Shown piece after piece: positions 1 through 5,964 of a stretch of 14,905 bases of DNA. The notes below the pieces were generated by a model. That model did no database searches. It saw only the letters and a program-made list of their open reading frames with translations, and was not told the origin of the DNA. The translations under genes and the position numbers were made by a program. Each line of letters starts with the position of its first letter. The stretch's first letter is position 1. The DNA lies in the NCBI GenBank assembly GCA_022615275.1, contig JAKEHA010000001.1, positions 1-14,905 of the forward strand, written 5' to 3'. This DNA is from Candidatus Latescibacterota bacterium (GTDB lineage: Bacteria > Krumholzibacteriota > Krumholzibacteriia > WVZY01 > JAKEHA01).

Positions 1-2
1 GA

Positions 3-1058
3 ACGCTGGTACCCGGGCGCGACGACATCGCCGAAGCGCGCCACGACGTGGAGCAGCAGTTGCGCGTGTCGCTGGCGCGCCAGGCCGATTCGCTCATATC
101 CGTTTCTGAATTCGAATCGGCGCTGCCACGCTTGTCGCTCCTGCTCACCATCGATCCCGACAACGCGCGCTTCTACGCGGCCAAGGCGCGCTGCCTGGCG
201 GCGCTCGGCCAGAGCGACGCCGCGCTCTCGAACGTCGACCTGGCCCTCGCGAAGGACCCGCGCGAGGACTACCAGCGTCTGCGCACCGAGATTTCCAACC
301 AGCACGAAGCGCGGCGCATCGCGGACCTCGAGTCGTCGGCCAAGCGCCTGCTGGAATCGAACGAGTGGATGCGCGACGAAGCAGCCGACGTGCTGCAGGC
401 CATCCTGGCGCAGGATCCGTCCAACGAATGGGCGCGCGAGCAGTTCCGCGCCCTCTCGGGTACCCCCGCCCCCACGCCCCCGGTTCCCGCACCCCCGGCG
501 CCGAGACAGGTGATCGACGCGGCGCGCGAAGTCGTCCCCGACGTGGTGCGCTGGTTCGACCGGCACCTCGCCGCGGTCATCGCGCTGGTCGCGCTCCTGG
601 TCGTGTTCCGCTCGCCCGTCGCACGCGCTCTCGCCAAGCGCGTGCACGACACCTCGCCCCTCTCCGGCGACCTCGCCACCATCGACGTCGCGGAAGCGCT
701 GCGACTGGTCAACGCGTCCGCCCTCTCGGGCGCCCTCGTGTTTCGCACGCCGGAGGGCCCCGCGCGCGTGTACTTCGACACGGGCGATCCCATCCATTGC
801 AATGCGTTCGGCCGCGAGGGTCTGGATGCGCTGGTCTATCTGGTGAAGAACATCGACGAGGGGACGTTCGAAATGAAGAACGCCGGCGTCACGGCGGCGC
901 GCACGATCGACCAGCCCCTGGACTTGATTCTCGCCGAGAGCACCACCACGGTCGCGGAGCGCGGTGCGGCCGCCAAACGCAACCTCGCCCGCCGCGAACA
1001 GGGACGCAAGAAGTCCCGCATGTCCGAGCTTCTCGAAACCAAATCCGACAAGAGCTAA
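3..1058 (+). CDS. TPR - transmembrane - DUF4388 protein, 5' truncated by window edge
   Basis: The frame is open to the left edge, so the true start is probably outside the window. The first start codon inside is GTG at 48, with no convincing ribosome site. From left to right it shows a helical tetratricopeptide-like region (about 90-330, with ALPRLSLLLTIDPDN and an AALGQSDAAL segment), a Pro/Ala linker at about 460-510, and one hydrophobic segment at about 565-610 (LAAVIALVALLVVF). A DUF4388 domain follows at about 660-940 (SGDLATIDVAEALRL, then GALVFRTPEGPARVYFDTGD), and the tail is basic. DUF4388 is the N-terminal domain of PatA-type regulators and is often joined to response-regulator domains. 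A signalling or scaffold role at the inner membrane is inferred. Its TAA overlaps the TAG of the convergent receiver gene, so the two are probably functionally linked or at least mutually constrained. Domain calls are firm; the biological role is unknown. Confidence 0.85.
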   Translation, partial: TLVPGRDDIAEARHDVEQQLRVSLARQADSLISVSEFESALPRLSLLLTIDPDNARFYAAKARCLAALGQSDAALSNVDLALAKDPREDYQRLRTEISNQHEARRIADLESSAKRLLESNEWMRDEAADVLQAILAQDPSNEWAREQFRALSGTPAPTPPVPAPPAPRQVIDAAREVVPDVVRWFDRHLAAVIALVALLVVFRSPVARALAKRVHDTSPLSGDLATIDVAEALRLVNASALSGALVFRTPEGPARVYFDTGDPIHCNAFGREGLDALVYLVKNIDEGTFEMKNAGVTAARTIDQPLDLILAESTTTVAERGAAAKRNLARREQGRKKSRMSELLETKSDKS

Positions 1059-1648
1059 TCCGCGGGAGTCGTGGTCGCGTCGGCCAAGAGCGCCAGGTGC
1101 GTGAGGTGTTCCTCGACGGCGGCCGCGAGGCGGTCGAGGTTGCGGGCCGCGATCTCGGCCAGGTGGCGTTCGCGCGGGTCCAGCTCGCGATCGGCGACCA
1201 GGCCTTCGAAGGCCATCTTGACCGCGGTCAACGGCGTGCGCAGCGCGTGCGAGGTCATGGCGAGCTCGCCGTTCGGATTGGATATGGATTCGGCGACGGC
1301 GTCTTCGACGGCGGCCCACAATTCGGAGAGGTCGCCGAAGGGCTTGCGCAACAGGCGCCGCGCGCCGATGGCGAGCGCGTCGACACCCAGCGATTCGGAA
1401 GGATCCGCGGTCATGAAGACGAGGGGGACGTCGATGCCGCGCGCGCGCAGCGTGCGCCCCAGCTCGATACCCGACATGCCCGGCATACGAATATCGGTAA
1501 TGACCGCGTCCGGCGCCTCGGAGCACAACTGCTCCAGTACGTCCTCGGCACGGCGGTACCGATCGACCTGGTAGCCGCGCGTCGTGAGCGAGCGGCCCAA
1601 CCACTCGCGCATGAGATTGTCGTCTTCGATGAGTACGATTCGGATCAA
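1055..1648 (-). CDS. Receiver domain fused to HisKA dimerisation domain, no ATPase domain
   Basis: The 197-aa protein has two parts. Residues 1-118 are a CheY-like receiver with the acidic pair E8/D9/D10, phosphoacceptor D52 in TDIRMPG, T80 in FMTA and K102 in LRKPFG. Residues 125-190 are a histidine-kinase dimerisation/phosphoacceptor hairpin with an H-box, SHALRTPL, in which H134 is the expected phosphorylated histidine. The protein stops there: no N, G1 or G2 box follows. It could therefore pass phosphate between histidine and aspartate but could not make its own phosphohistidine. The start is TTG at 1648, chosen because GGAGAG lies at 1655-1660 with a 6-base spacer and because a sigma-54-like promoter lies just upstream. 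The frame stays open further upstream, but that part looks non-coding. A phosphorelay intermediate or regulator of a partner kinase is inferred. Confidence 0.85.
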   Translation of the reverse strand: MIRIVLIEDDNLMREWLGRSLTTRGYQVDRYRRAEDVLEQLCSEAPDAVITDIRMPGMSGIELGRTLRARGIDVPLVFMTADPSESLGVDALAIGARRLLRKPFGDLSELWAAVEDAVAESISNPNGELAMTSHALRTPLTAVKMAFEGLVADRELDPRERHLAEIAARNLDRLAAAVEEHLTHLALLADATTTPAD

Positions 1649-1709
1649 GGCTGTCTCTCCTCTGGTGCTGTCGCGCGGCCCACGGTTGCGCCGCGGTCGC
1701 AGGAGAATG

Positions 1710-1724
1710 GCAATCGATGTGCCA
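1710..1724 (-). promoter_or_regulatory. Candidate sigma-54 (-24/-12) promoter of the REC-HisKA gene
   Basis: Read on the - strand, the sequence is TGGCAC, five bases (ATCGA), then TTGC. This matches the RpoN consensus with the required GG-N10-GC spacing. A transcript would begin near 1698, about 50 bases before the TTG start at 1648, which is a normal leader. The match and spacing are seen directly; use by sigma-54 is inferred. No enhancer-binding activator gene is visible in the window. Confidence 0.55.
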
Positions 1725-1890
1725 CGCAAGAGGGGGATTTTGAGGCGTCCGTATGCGGAAGAAGCGGGAATCGTCGCCCCCTCGCGCGCCGCAATCGGAA
1801 CCATGACACGAGGCATTCTGGGGAAGGCCGCGACTCCCGAAGGACGATTCTGCGAACGGGTGTCTCGCTTTCGCGCGCTCGAGTGCCTGG

Positions 1891-1922
1891 GCGAGCACCG
1901 AAGGGAACCCTTCGGTGCTCGC
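1891..1922 (-). terminator. Perfect 15-bp inverted repeat after the outer-membrane barrel gene
   Basis: GCGAGCACCGAAGGG at 1891-1905 is followed by two bases and its exact reverse complement at 1908-1922. It starts 5 bases beyond the stop codon at 1927 on the - strand, the position expected for a transcription end. No T-tract follows, so it would be a hairpin-only terminator, an RNA-stabilising 3' structure, or both. The rest of 1649-1890 shows only the RBS and sigma-54-like promoter of the REC-HisKA gene. Confidence 0.65.
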
Positions 1923-1926
1923 GTGA

Positions 1927-2703
1927 CTAGAACCGGACCGACAACCCCGCGGTCAGCGACCAATCCCCGACGCGCTGCGCCTCCGGCCCGACTTCGACCT
2001 GTCCTTCGGCCAGCACGCGGAACATCGGCGTCCAGTCGTAGCTCGTGCCCGCGAAGATCAGGATGCGCTCCGCGGTCGTGTCGTACCAGTGGAACATGAC
2101 GCCGCCGCGCAGGTCGCTCTTCGTGCCGAGATCGAAGTCGGTGCCCGCGGTCGCGCGCCAATGATTTACCGGGCGGGTGTCGTCGCTGTAACGGTCCTCG
2201 TCGACGCGGTGCATCCACTCGTAGCCCACGATCACGAAGGGCTGCATCGCCCCCACCGAGTCCACGAATCCGACCGACGTGTTGATATCGAGCGTCTGCG
2301 AGGAATACGGGAAGAAGCGCTTGTTCCCGGTGCCCGTCCCGACCGTGGCCAGCAGCGAGAGGGCGCGGCCGCTCGATCCCCACACCCGCCCGCGGGCGCG
2401 CAGGAGAAGATCGCCCGGCCCCGATTCGATACCGTCGGGCGCGCTCACCGAGACGAACGGCATTTCGACCCAGAAGAGAAACCACGAACGCGCCGGAAAC
2501 GCGCCCAGGACGCGGAACATGGTGGCGTCCACGCCCCCGCCGGACCCGATCTCCAGGGTCCCGCGCACTACGGTGCTCTGGGGGGAAACGAGAAGGGCCG
2601 ACTCCGTGGCGGCGTTTTCGTAAACGCCGGCGGAGTCGGCCCGAATCGGCAGTACCGCGGAGGCGATCGCGCACGCGAAAGCCGCCCAACGGCTATGGTG
2701 CAT
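1927..2703 (-). CDS. Small outer-membrane beta-barrel protein, transporter-like
   Basis: The 258-aa protein begins with a signal peptide (HHSRWAAFACAIASAVLPIRA, cut near residue 23-25). Alternating hydrophobic/polar strands rich in Gly and aromatic residues follow, and it ends in LSVRF, the terminal Phe typical of BamA-dependent outer-membrane barrels. The GPGDLLLRARGRVWG stretch followed by LLATVGTGTG resembles the Phenol_MetA_deg/transporter group of small barrels, but this is a family-level impression only and no substrate can be named. ATG at 2703 is preferred over the adjoining GTG at 2706. The ribosome site is weak (GGGG), and the upstream gene ends only 20 bases away, so translation may be coupled. 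It is the last gene of the unit formed with two zinc-binding proteins. An alternative call is a generic hypothetical outer-membrane protein. Confidence 0.8.
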   Translation of the reverse strand: MHHSRWAAFACAIASAVLPIRADSAGVYENAATESALLVSPQSTVVRGTLEIGSGGGVDATMFRVLGAFPARSWFLFWVEMPFVSVSAPDGIESGPGDLLLRARGRVWGSSGRALSLLATVGTGTGNKRFFPYSSQTLDINTSVGFVDSVGAMQPFVIVGYEWMHRVDEDRYSDDTRPVNHWRATAGTDFDLGTKSDLRGGVMFHWYDTTAERILIFAGTSYDWTPMFRVLAEGQVEVGPEAQRVGDWSLTAGLSVRF

Positions 2704-2723
2704 CACGAAACCCCGAAGCGCCG

Positions 2724-3146
2724 CTAGTGGACGACGCCCTCGAGGAGTTGGACACGCCCCTGTCGGATGAACTGGACCCAGATCGTGCGACGATTGCCCG
2801 GGAGTCTGTCTTTCGCGACGACCTTGCCGAAGTCGTTCCAGGACCGGTGGTGCAATACCTCACCGATCTGGTACTCCAGCTTCTCGTCGTACTCTTTCGC
2901 GTGCTCGACGTCCAGATCCTCCAGCGCGAACTTCTGCTCGTCCGGGACGCGATCTTCGACATCGGTCAAGTCTTCCTTGGGCATGTAGGGAAGGAATCCC
3001 TGACAGCCCGGACACTTGAGCCAGAGCACGTCTTCCGTGCTCCCCTGCTTAATGACGTCCATGTCGAAGTCGGCCTTGCAGACCGAGCAATGCTGTCGAA
3101 TCGAACTCGTCGTCTCGCTGGTCATGATCACCGTGCGACCGTCCAT
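2724..3146 (-). CDS. Zinc-ribbon protein with C-terminal SH3/Tudor-like domain
   Basis: The protein has 140 aa. Residues 20-48 form a treble-clef or zinc-ribbon site from two CxxC pairs: C20/C23 (HCSVCKADF) and C45/C48 (LKCPGCQGF). An acidic linker at 58-90 follows. Residues 91-136 (YQIGEVLHH, then WNDFGKVVAKD, then IWVQF) match the pattern of small beta-barrels, of the CarD or UvrD C-terminal type, that hold nucleic acid or RNA polymerase. A nucleic-acid or transcription-associated role is inferred. ATG at 3146 shares its A with the TGA of the upstream gene (TGATG), a classic translational coupling. A second ATG at 3125 would give 133 aa and is possible. I do not recognise a named family. 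Confidence 0.8.
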   Translation of the reverse strand: MDGRTVIMTSETTSSIRQHCSVCKADFDMDVIKQGSTEDVLWLKCPGCQGFLPYMPKEDLTDVEDRVPDEQKFALEDLDVEHAKEYDEKLEYQIGEVLHHRSWNDFGKVVAKDRLPGNRRTIWVQFIRQGRVQLLEGVVH

Positions 3147-3325
3147 CAAGATATGATGACGCGGCAGCAGTCCTCCGCATCTTCCTTCACGACGTACCGT
3201 GATCCGCACAACGGACACGGATACCCATCCAGCCGCCCGTCACGCTCTGCCTTCCGCAGGAGCTGTACGTACTTCACGTACTCCTTGTCCTTCATGAGCA
3301 CCCCGCTCTTGTCCCGCTTTTCCAT
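3146..3325 (-). CDS. Small 59-aa zinc-finger-like protein
   Basis: This short protein has a charged helical first half (KDKEYVKYVQLLRKAERDG) and a cysteine cluster: C37 and C40 in YPCPLCGSRY and C53/C54 in DAEDCC, a likely zinc site. ATG at 3325 has a very good ribosome site, GGAGGAG at 3332-3338 with a 6-base spacer. An in-frame TTG at 3331 directly abuts the RBS and is rejected. It is the first gene of the three-gene unit and its stop overlaps the start of the next gene by one base. Function is unknown; an adaptor or nucleic-acid-binding role is the natural guess from the second zinc protein beside it. The strong RBS, coupling and conserved-looking cysteines make a real gene likely despite its size. 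Confidence 0.75.
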   Translation of the reverse strand: MEKRDKSGVLMKDKEYVKYVQLLRKAERDGRLDGYPCPLCGSRYVVKEDAEDCCRVIIS

Positions 3326-3392
3326 GCCCAACTCCTCCGCGTTGAGGTGAAAAAACCAGGCATCCGCCTAAACCGTTTTAACTGGCCGGGAT

Positions 3393-3408
3393 ACACAGGA
3401 TGCTGTGT
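3393..3408. repeat. Inverted repeat ACACAG-GATG-CTGTGT
   Basis: This is a perfect 6-bp stem with a 4-base loop. It overlaps a second, mutually exclusive pairing (CAGGA at 3396-3400 with TCCTG at 3408-3412). In the - strand leader of the zinc-protein operon it could be a small switch, or as DNA it could be a regulator-binding site. The pairing is seen in the sequence; any role is inferred. Confidence 0.35.
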
Positions 3409-3441
3409 CCTGACGTGCCCAGGGTACAATATCTTGCGGCA

Positions 3442-3471
3442 ACCCTAGGGGAAGCCACAAGGGGCAGTCAA
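3442..3471 (-). promoter_or_regulatory. Candidate sigma-70 promoter for the zinc-protein operon (proximal)
   Basis: On the - strand, TTGACT (3466-3471) lies 18 bases from TAGGGT (3442-3447). The -35 matches five of six consensus positions; the -10 keeps only the key T, A and final T. The GCAGT/ACTGC inverted repeat at 3464-3482 overlaps the -35 and could be an operator. The leader to ATG 3325 would be about 110 bases. Confidence 0.3.
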
Positions 3472-3543
3472 GCAAAAACTGCGGAAGAATCAGCACTCAT
3501 GGACAACTAACAAGAATCGTCGTGCGGCAACATCGACGCATAG

Positions 3544-3572
3544 AATATAGCCATGCTTCGCGTATCGCGCAA
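3544..3572 (-). promoter_or_regulatory. Candidate sigma-70 promoter for the zinc-protein operon (distal)
   Basis: On the - strand, TTGCGC (3567-3572) is followed by a 17-base spacer and TATATT (3544-3549). It lies just past the terminator hairpin of the sulfur operon, a sensible place for the next unit to begin. The leader to ATG 3325 would then be about 210 bases. The good -10 is offset by a weak -35. Confidence 0.35.
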
Positions 3573-3596
3573 GGTGGCGAATTGTGCCGAGCGGTG

Positions 3597-3627
3597 CGCA
3601 CGCGCGCCGCGTCGCGCCGCGCGTGCG
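3597..3627 (-). terminator. GC-rich hairpin ending the transsulfuration operon
   Basis: CGCACGCGCG (3597-3606) pairs exactly with CGCGCGTGCG (3618-3627) across an 11-base GC-rich loop. It begins three bases beyond the stop codon (3631-3633) of the gamma-lyase gene on the - strand. No T-tract follows, as with the other hairpin at 1891-1922. Transcription termination is inferred from position. Confidence 0.5.
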
Positions 3628-3630
3628 ACG

Positions 3631-4764
3631 TCAACGCAGCGCGGAATCGAGATCCGCTTGCAGATCGGCGGCGTCTTCGATGCCGACCGAGATGCGCAAG
3701 AGCCCCGGTGTGACCCCGAGTTTCGCCCGGTCGGCTTCGGGAACGCTGCCGTGCGTCATCGACGCGGGATGACTGATCAAGCTCTCGACACCGCCCAAGC
3801 TCTCCGCGAGTGTGAACAATCTTACGGATCGCAACACGCGGTCCGCGCGCTCGAGCGAGCCGACGTCGAAGGAGATGATGGCACCGAAACCGCGTGCTTG
3901 CTTCTTCGCGAGCTCGTGGTGCGGGTGATCGGGGAGTCCCGGGTAGTTGACACTCGCAAGCCCCTTGTGACCGGCGAGGAAGCGCGCCAGGGTGCGCGCG
4001 TTCTCTTCGTGCTGACGCATGCGCACCGCGAGCGTCTTGGTCCCGCGCAGCGCGAGGAAGCAATCCATGGGGCCGGGCACCGCCCCCACCGCGTTCTGCA
4101 GGAAGCGAAGCCGCTGCGCCGTGGCGTCGTCGTTCAAGACCACGATGCCGCCCACCATGTCGCTGTGGCCGTTCAGGAACTTGGTCGTGCTATGCACCAC
4201 GATGTCGGCGCCCAGCTCGAGCGGCGTTTGCAGGTAAGGGCTCATGAAGGTGTTGTCGACGCACACGCGCGCGCCGATGGCGTGCGCCATGTCCGCGACC
4301 GCGCGAATATCGGTGACGCGCAGCATGGGGTTGGTGGGTGATTCGAGATAGACCAGCTTGGTCTTGGGGGTCAGCGCGCGCTCGACTTCACGAAGGTCGG
4401 CCGTATCGACGAAGCGGAACACGAGCCCGTACTGCTGCAGGACCATCGCGAACAGGCGGTAGGTCCCGCCGTAGACGTTGTGCGTGACGACGATCTCGTC
4501 GGCGGGCCCGCACAGGCGCAGGATGGTGTCGGTCGCGGCCATGCCGGACGCATACGCGAGCCCGTGCTTCCCGCGCTCGAGGGCGGCCACGTTGCGCTCG
4601 AGTGCTTCGCGCGTGGGGTTCGCGGTGCGCGCGTACTCGTAGCCGCGGTGCTTCCCGATGCCGTCTTGTTTGTAGGTCGAAGTCTGGAAGATCGGCGTGA
4701 TGACAGCCCCGGTCTTCTCGTCGGGCGACTGCCCGGCGTGGACGCAATCCGTGTAGAAACCCAT
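3631..4764 (-). CDS. metB: Cystathionine gamma-lyase / gamma-synthase (PLP, Cys/Met metabolism family)
   Basis: The 377-aa protein has the usual length for this family. The family signatures are in order: GYEYART (41-47, phosphate-binding Tyr/Arg), ASGMAA (72-77), NVYGGTYR (96-103), ESPTNP (141-146), VDNTF (169-173) with D170 facing the pyridine nitrogen, HSTTKFLNGHSD (191-202) with K195 as the PLP Schiff-base lysine, and SLGGVESLISHPASMTH near the C-terminus. The enzyme either splits cystathionine to cysteine, 2-oxobutyrate and ammonia (CGL) or makes cystathionine from an activated homoserine (CGS). Sequence alone does not separate these. The cystathionine beta-synthase gene 20 bases upstream argues for the lyase direction (mccB-like). 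ATG 4764 has AGGAG at 4769-4773; more upstream in-frame codons overlap the previous gene and are less likely. It is cytoplasmic. Confidence 0.9.
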   Translation of the reverse strand: MGFYTDCVHAGQSPDEKTGAVITPIFQTSTYKQDGIGKHRGYEYARTANPTREALERNVAALERGKHGLAYASGMAATDTILRLCGPADEIVVTHNVYGGTYRLFAMVLQQYGLVFRFVDTADLREVERALTPKTKLVYLESPTNPMLRVTDIRAVADMAHAIGARVCVDNTFMSPYLQTPLELGADIVVHSTTKFLNGHSDMVGGIVVLNDDATAQRLRFLQNAVGAVPGPMDCFLALRGTKTLAVRMRQHEENARTLARFLAGHKGLASVNYPGLPDHPHHELAKKQARGFGAIISFDVGSLERADRVLRSVRLFTLAESLGGVESLISHPASMTHGSVPEADRAKLGVTPGLLRISVGIEDAADLQADLDSALR

Positions 4765-4784
4765 GTCTCTCCTATCGACGCGTG

Positions 4785-5783
4785 TTACTTGCCCGCCAGC
4801 CCGTGTTCGGCGAGCCACGTTTCAGAATGCACCTTGCTCAGATAGCGCTCGCCGGTGTCGGGAATGAGCACCACCATAATCGTGTCGGCGTCGAGGTCGC
4901 GCGCCACGCGCAGCGCTCCCACCAGGGCCGCGCCCGACGAGCTGCCCACCAGAAGCCCCTCTTCGCGCGCCAGCCGCCGCGTCATGATCAGCGACTCGTG
5001 GTCTTCGACCAGAATCATCTCGTCGACGTATTGGAACTCGCACGTGCTGGGAACGAAATCCTCGCCGATGCCGTCGATCAAGTACTGGTGCGGCTCGATC
5101 ATGGTCTTGGTGTAGAAGTAGTCGGTGAGAAGGCTGCCCACCGGGTCCACCCCGACCACCTTGACCTTGGGGTTCCGCTCTTTCAAGTAGCGCGCGGTGC
5201 CGCTGATGGTTCCGCCCGTCCCCACGCCCGCCACGAAGTAGTCGATCTCGCCTTCGGTGTCGCGCCAGATCTCGGGGCCGGTCGAGCGGTAGTGCGCCTC
5301 CGGGTTCTTGGGGTTGTGGTACTGGTTGCCGAGAATCGCGTTGGGGCGCTCTTCCACCAGTCGCTTGGCCACCGAGTAGTAGCTCTCGGGCGAATCGGCG
5401 GTCACGTTGGTCGGGCAGCGAATCACTTCCGCGCCGTAGGCCTTGAGCATGTATTCCTTCTCGAGCGGGACCTTGTCCGGCATCGTGAACACGCATTTGT
5501 ATCCCAGGATGGACGCGGCCAGCGCGAGCCCGAGGCCGGTGTTACCCGAGGTGCACTCGACGATGGTCCCGCCCGGCTTGAGCGTTCCCTTCTCGATCTC
5601 GGCGCGGATCATGTGGATGCCGATGCGGTCCTTGACGCTGCCGCCGGGGTTGAACTGCTCGAGCTTGGCGAGCACGGTGCATTTGACACCTGCGGCCACG
5701 CGATTCAGTCTGACCAGCGGCGTGTTGCCGATGGTATCGAGGACGGTTTCCGCGTATTTGACGCGGCGCAGTCGATCGCTCAT
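4785..5783 (-). CDS. cbs: Cystathionine beta-synthase, catalytic core only
   Basis: This is a 332-aa fold-type II PLP enzyme. TIGNTPLVRL (17-26) opens the core, and K51 in NPGGSVKDRIG is the PLP lysine. TSGNTG (78-83) binds the substrate carboxylate, GVGTGGTISG (186-195) is the phosphate loop, and GSSSGA (280-285) contacts the pyridine ring. The internal stretches DKVPLEKEYMLKAYGAEV and ADSPESYYSVAKRL resemble cystathionine beta-synthases more than O-acetylserine sulfhydrylases. It would condense serine (or O-acetylserine) with homocysteine to cystathionine. It ends about 15 residues after the core, so the C-terminal pair of regulatory CBS (Bateman) domains is absent. ATG 5783 has AAGGA at 5788-5792. 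An in-frame GTG at 5801, 13 bases after a stronger AAGGAGG (5815-5821), is an alternative start. O-acetylserine-dependent cysteine synthase (cysK) is the main alternative function. Confidence 0.9.
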   Translation of the reverse strand: MSDRLRRVKYAETVLDTIGNTPLVRLNRVAAGVKCTVLAKLEQFNPGGSVKDRIGIHMIRAEIEKGTLKPGGTIVECTSGNTGLGLALAASILGYKCVFTMPDKVPLEKEYMLKAYGAEVIRCPTNVTADSPESYYSVAKRLVEERPNAILGNQYHNPKNPEAHYRSTGPEIWRDTEGEIDYFVAGVGTGGTISGTARYLKERNPKVKVVGVDPVGSLLTDYFYTKTMIEPHQYLIDGIGEDFVPSTCEFQYVDEMILVEDHESLIMTRRLAREEGLLVGSSSGAALVGALRVARDLDADTIMVVLIPDTGERYLSKVHSETWLAEHGLAGK

Positions 5784-5794
5784 GCGGTCCTTGG

Positions 5795-5812
5795 GGCGCA
5801 CGGGCGTGCGCC
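5795..5812 (-). promoter_or_regulatory. Hairpin between two Shine-Dalgarno-like sites in the cbs leader
   Basis: GGCGCAC pairs with GTGCGCC across a 4-base loop. Upstream on the - strand lies AAGGAGG (5815-5821) and downstream AAGGA (5788-5792), five bases from ATG 5783. Folding the hairpin would bring the stronger site within about 13 bases of the ATG, so the structure could tune translation. The pairing is seen; the function is inferred. Confidence 0.35.
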
Positions 5813-5853
5813 TGCCTCCTTGGGTCGTTGGGTGGTATGCGGGATGGGCGTCG

Positions 5854-5878
5854 GGGCTCGCTATGCGGCTGCGAGCCC
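5854..5878 (-). promoter_or_regulatory. Hairpin in the cbs leader
   Basis: GGGCTCGC at 5854-5861 pairs with GCGAGCCC at 5871-5878 across a 9-base loop. It lies 12-19 bases downstream of the likely transcription start and well ahead of the gene. No T-tract follows. It may be a leader structure or a weak terminator. I could not fit it to the SAM, SAH or T-box leaders expected near sulfur genes. Confidence 0.35.
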
Positions 5879-5896
5879 GCTGGCTTCTTGCCCGTG

Positions 5897-5925
5897 GGTA
5901 TATCACATCGGTCGGGCCGACGCAA
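5897..5925 (-). promoter_or_regulatory. Candidate promoter of the transsulfuration operon
   Basis: On the - strand, TTGCGT (5920-5925) is followed by a 17-base spacer and TATACC (5897-5902), in the only AT-containing part of the gap between genes. The start would be near 5890, giving a leader of about 107 bases with two hairpins. The palindrome CGGCGTACGCCG at 5942-5953, just upstream of the -35, might be an operator. Confidence 0.4.
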
Positions 5926-5964
5926 ACGCGGCGCCCGCGCGCGGCGTACGCCGGTCGAGGGGCG

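Larger units (their letters stand above)
3326..3630. other. AT-richer spacer with nested inverted repeats and promoter candidates
   Basis: This stretch of about 305 bases has no convincing gene and is clearly richer in A+T than its surroundings. On its right it holds the terminator of the sulfur operon (3597-3627); on its left, the RBS of the 59-aa gene. Between them are two candidate - strand promoters and inverted repeats: ACACAG-GATG-CTGTGT at 3393-3408, an alternative pairing CAGGA/TCCTG at 3396-3412, and GCAGT/ACTGC at 3464-3482. The + strand also has an open frame of 42 codons (3382-3510, with ATG at 3400) whose codon use differs from the rest of the window. I treat it as unproven. Confidence 0.6.

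Noticed and set aside
1649..2689. Upstream extension of the REC-HisKA frame
   Set aside because: The extra residues are Arg/Pro/Gly-rich and overlap the outer-membrane barrel gene. The receiver fold begins exactly at TTG 1648, which has an RBS.
3326..3596. tRNA, SRP RNA, tmRNA or c-di-GMP riboswitch in the AT-richer spacer
   Set aside because: No T-arm, SRP tetraloop region, tmRNA ends or GEMM core could be recognised on either strand.
5784..5964. Possible SAM, SAH or T-box riboswitch ahead of the sulfur operon
   Set aside because: Two hairpins are present, but I could not find the conserved cores of these classes. It was kept only as individual leader hairpins.
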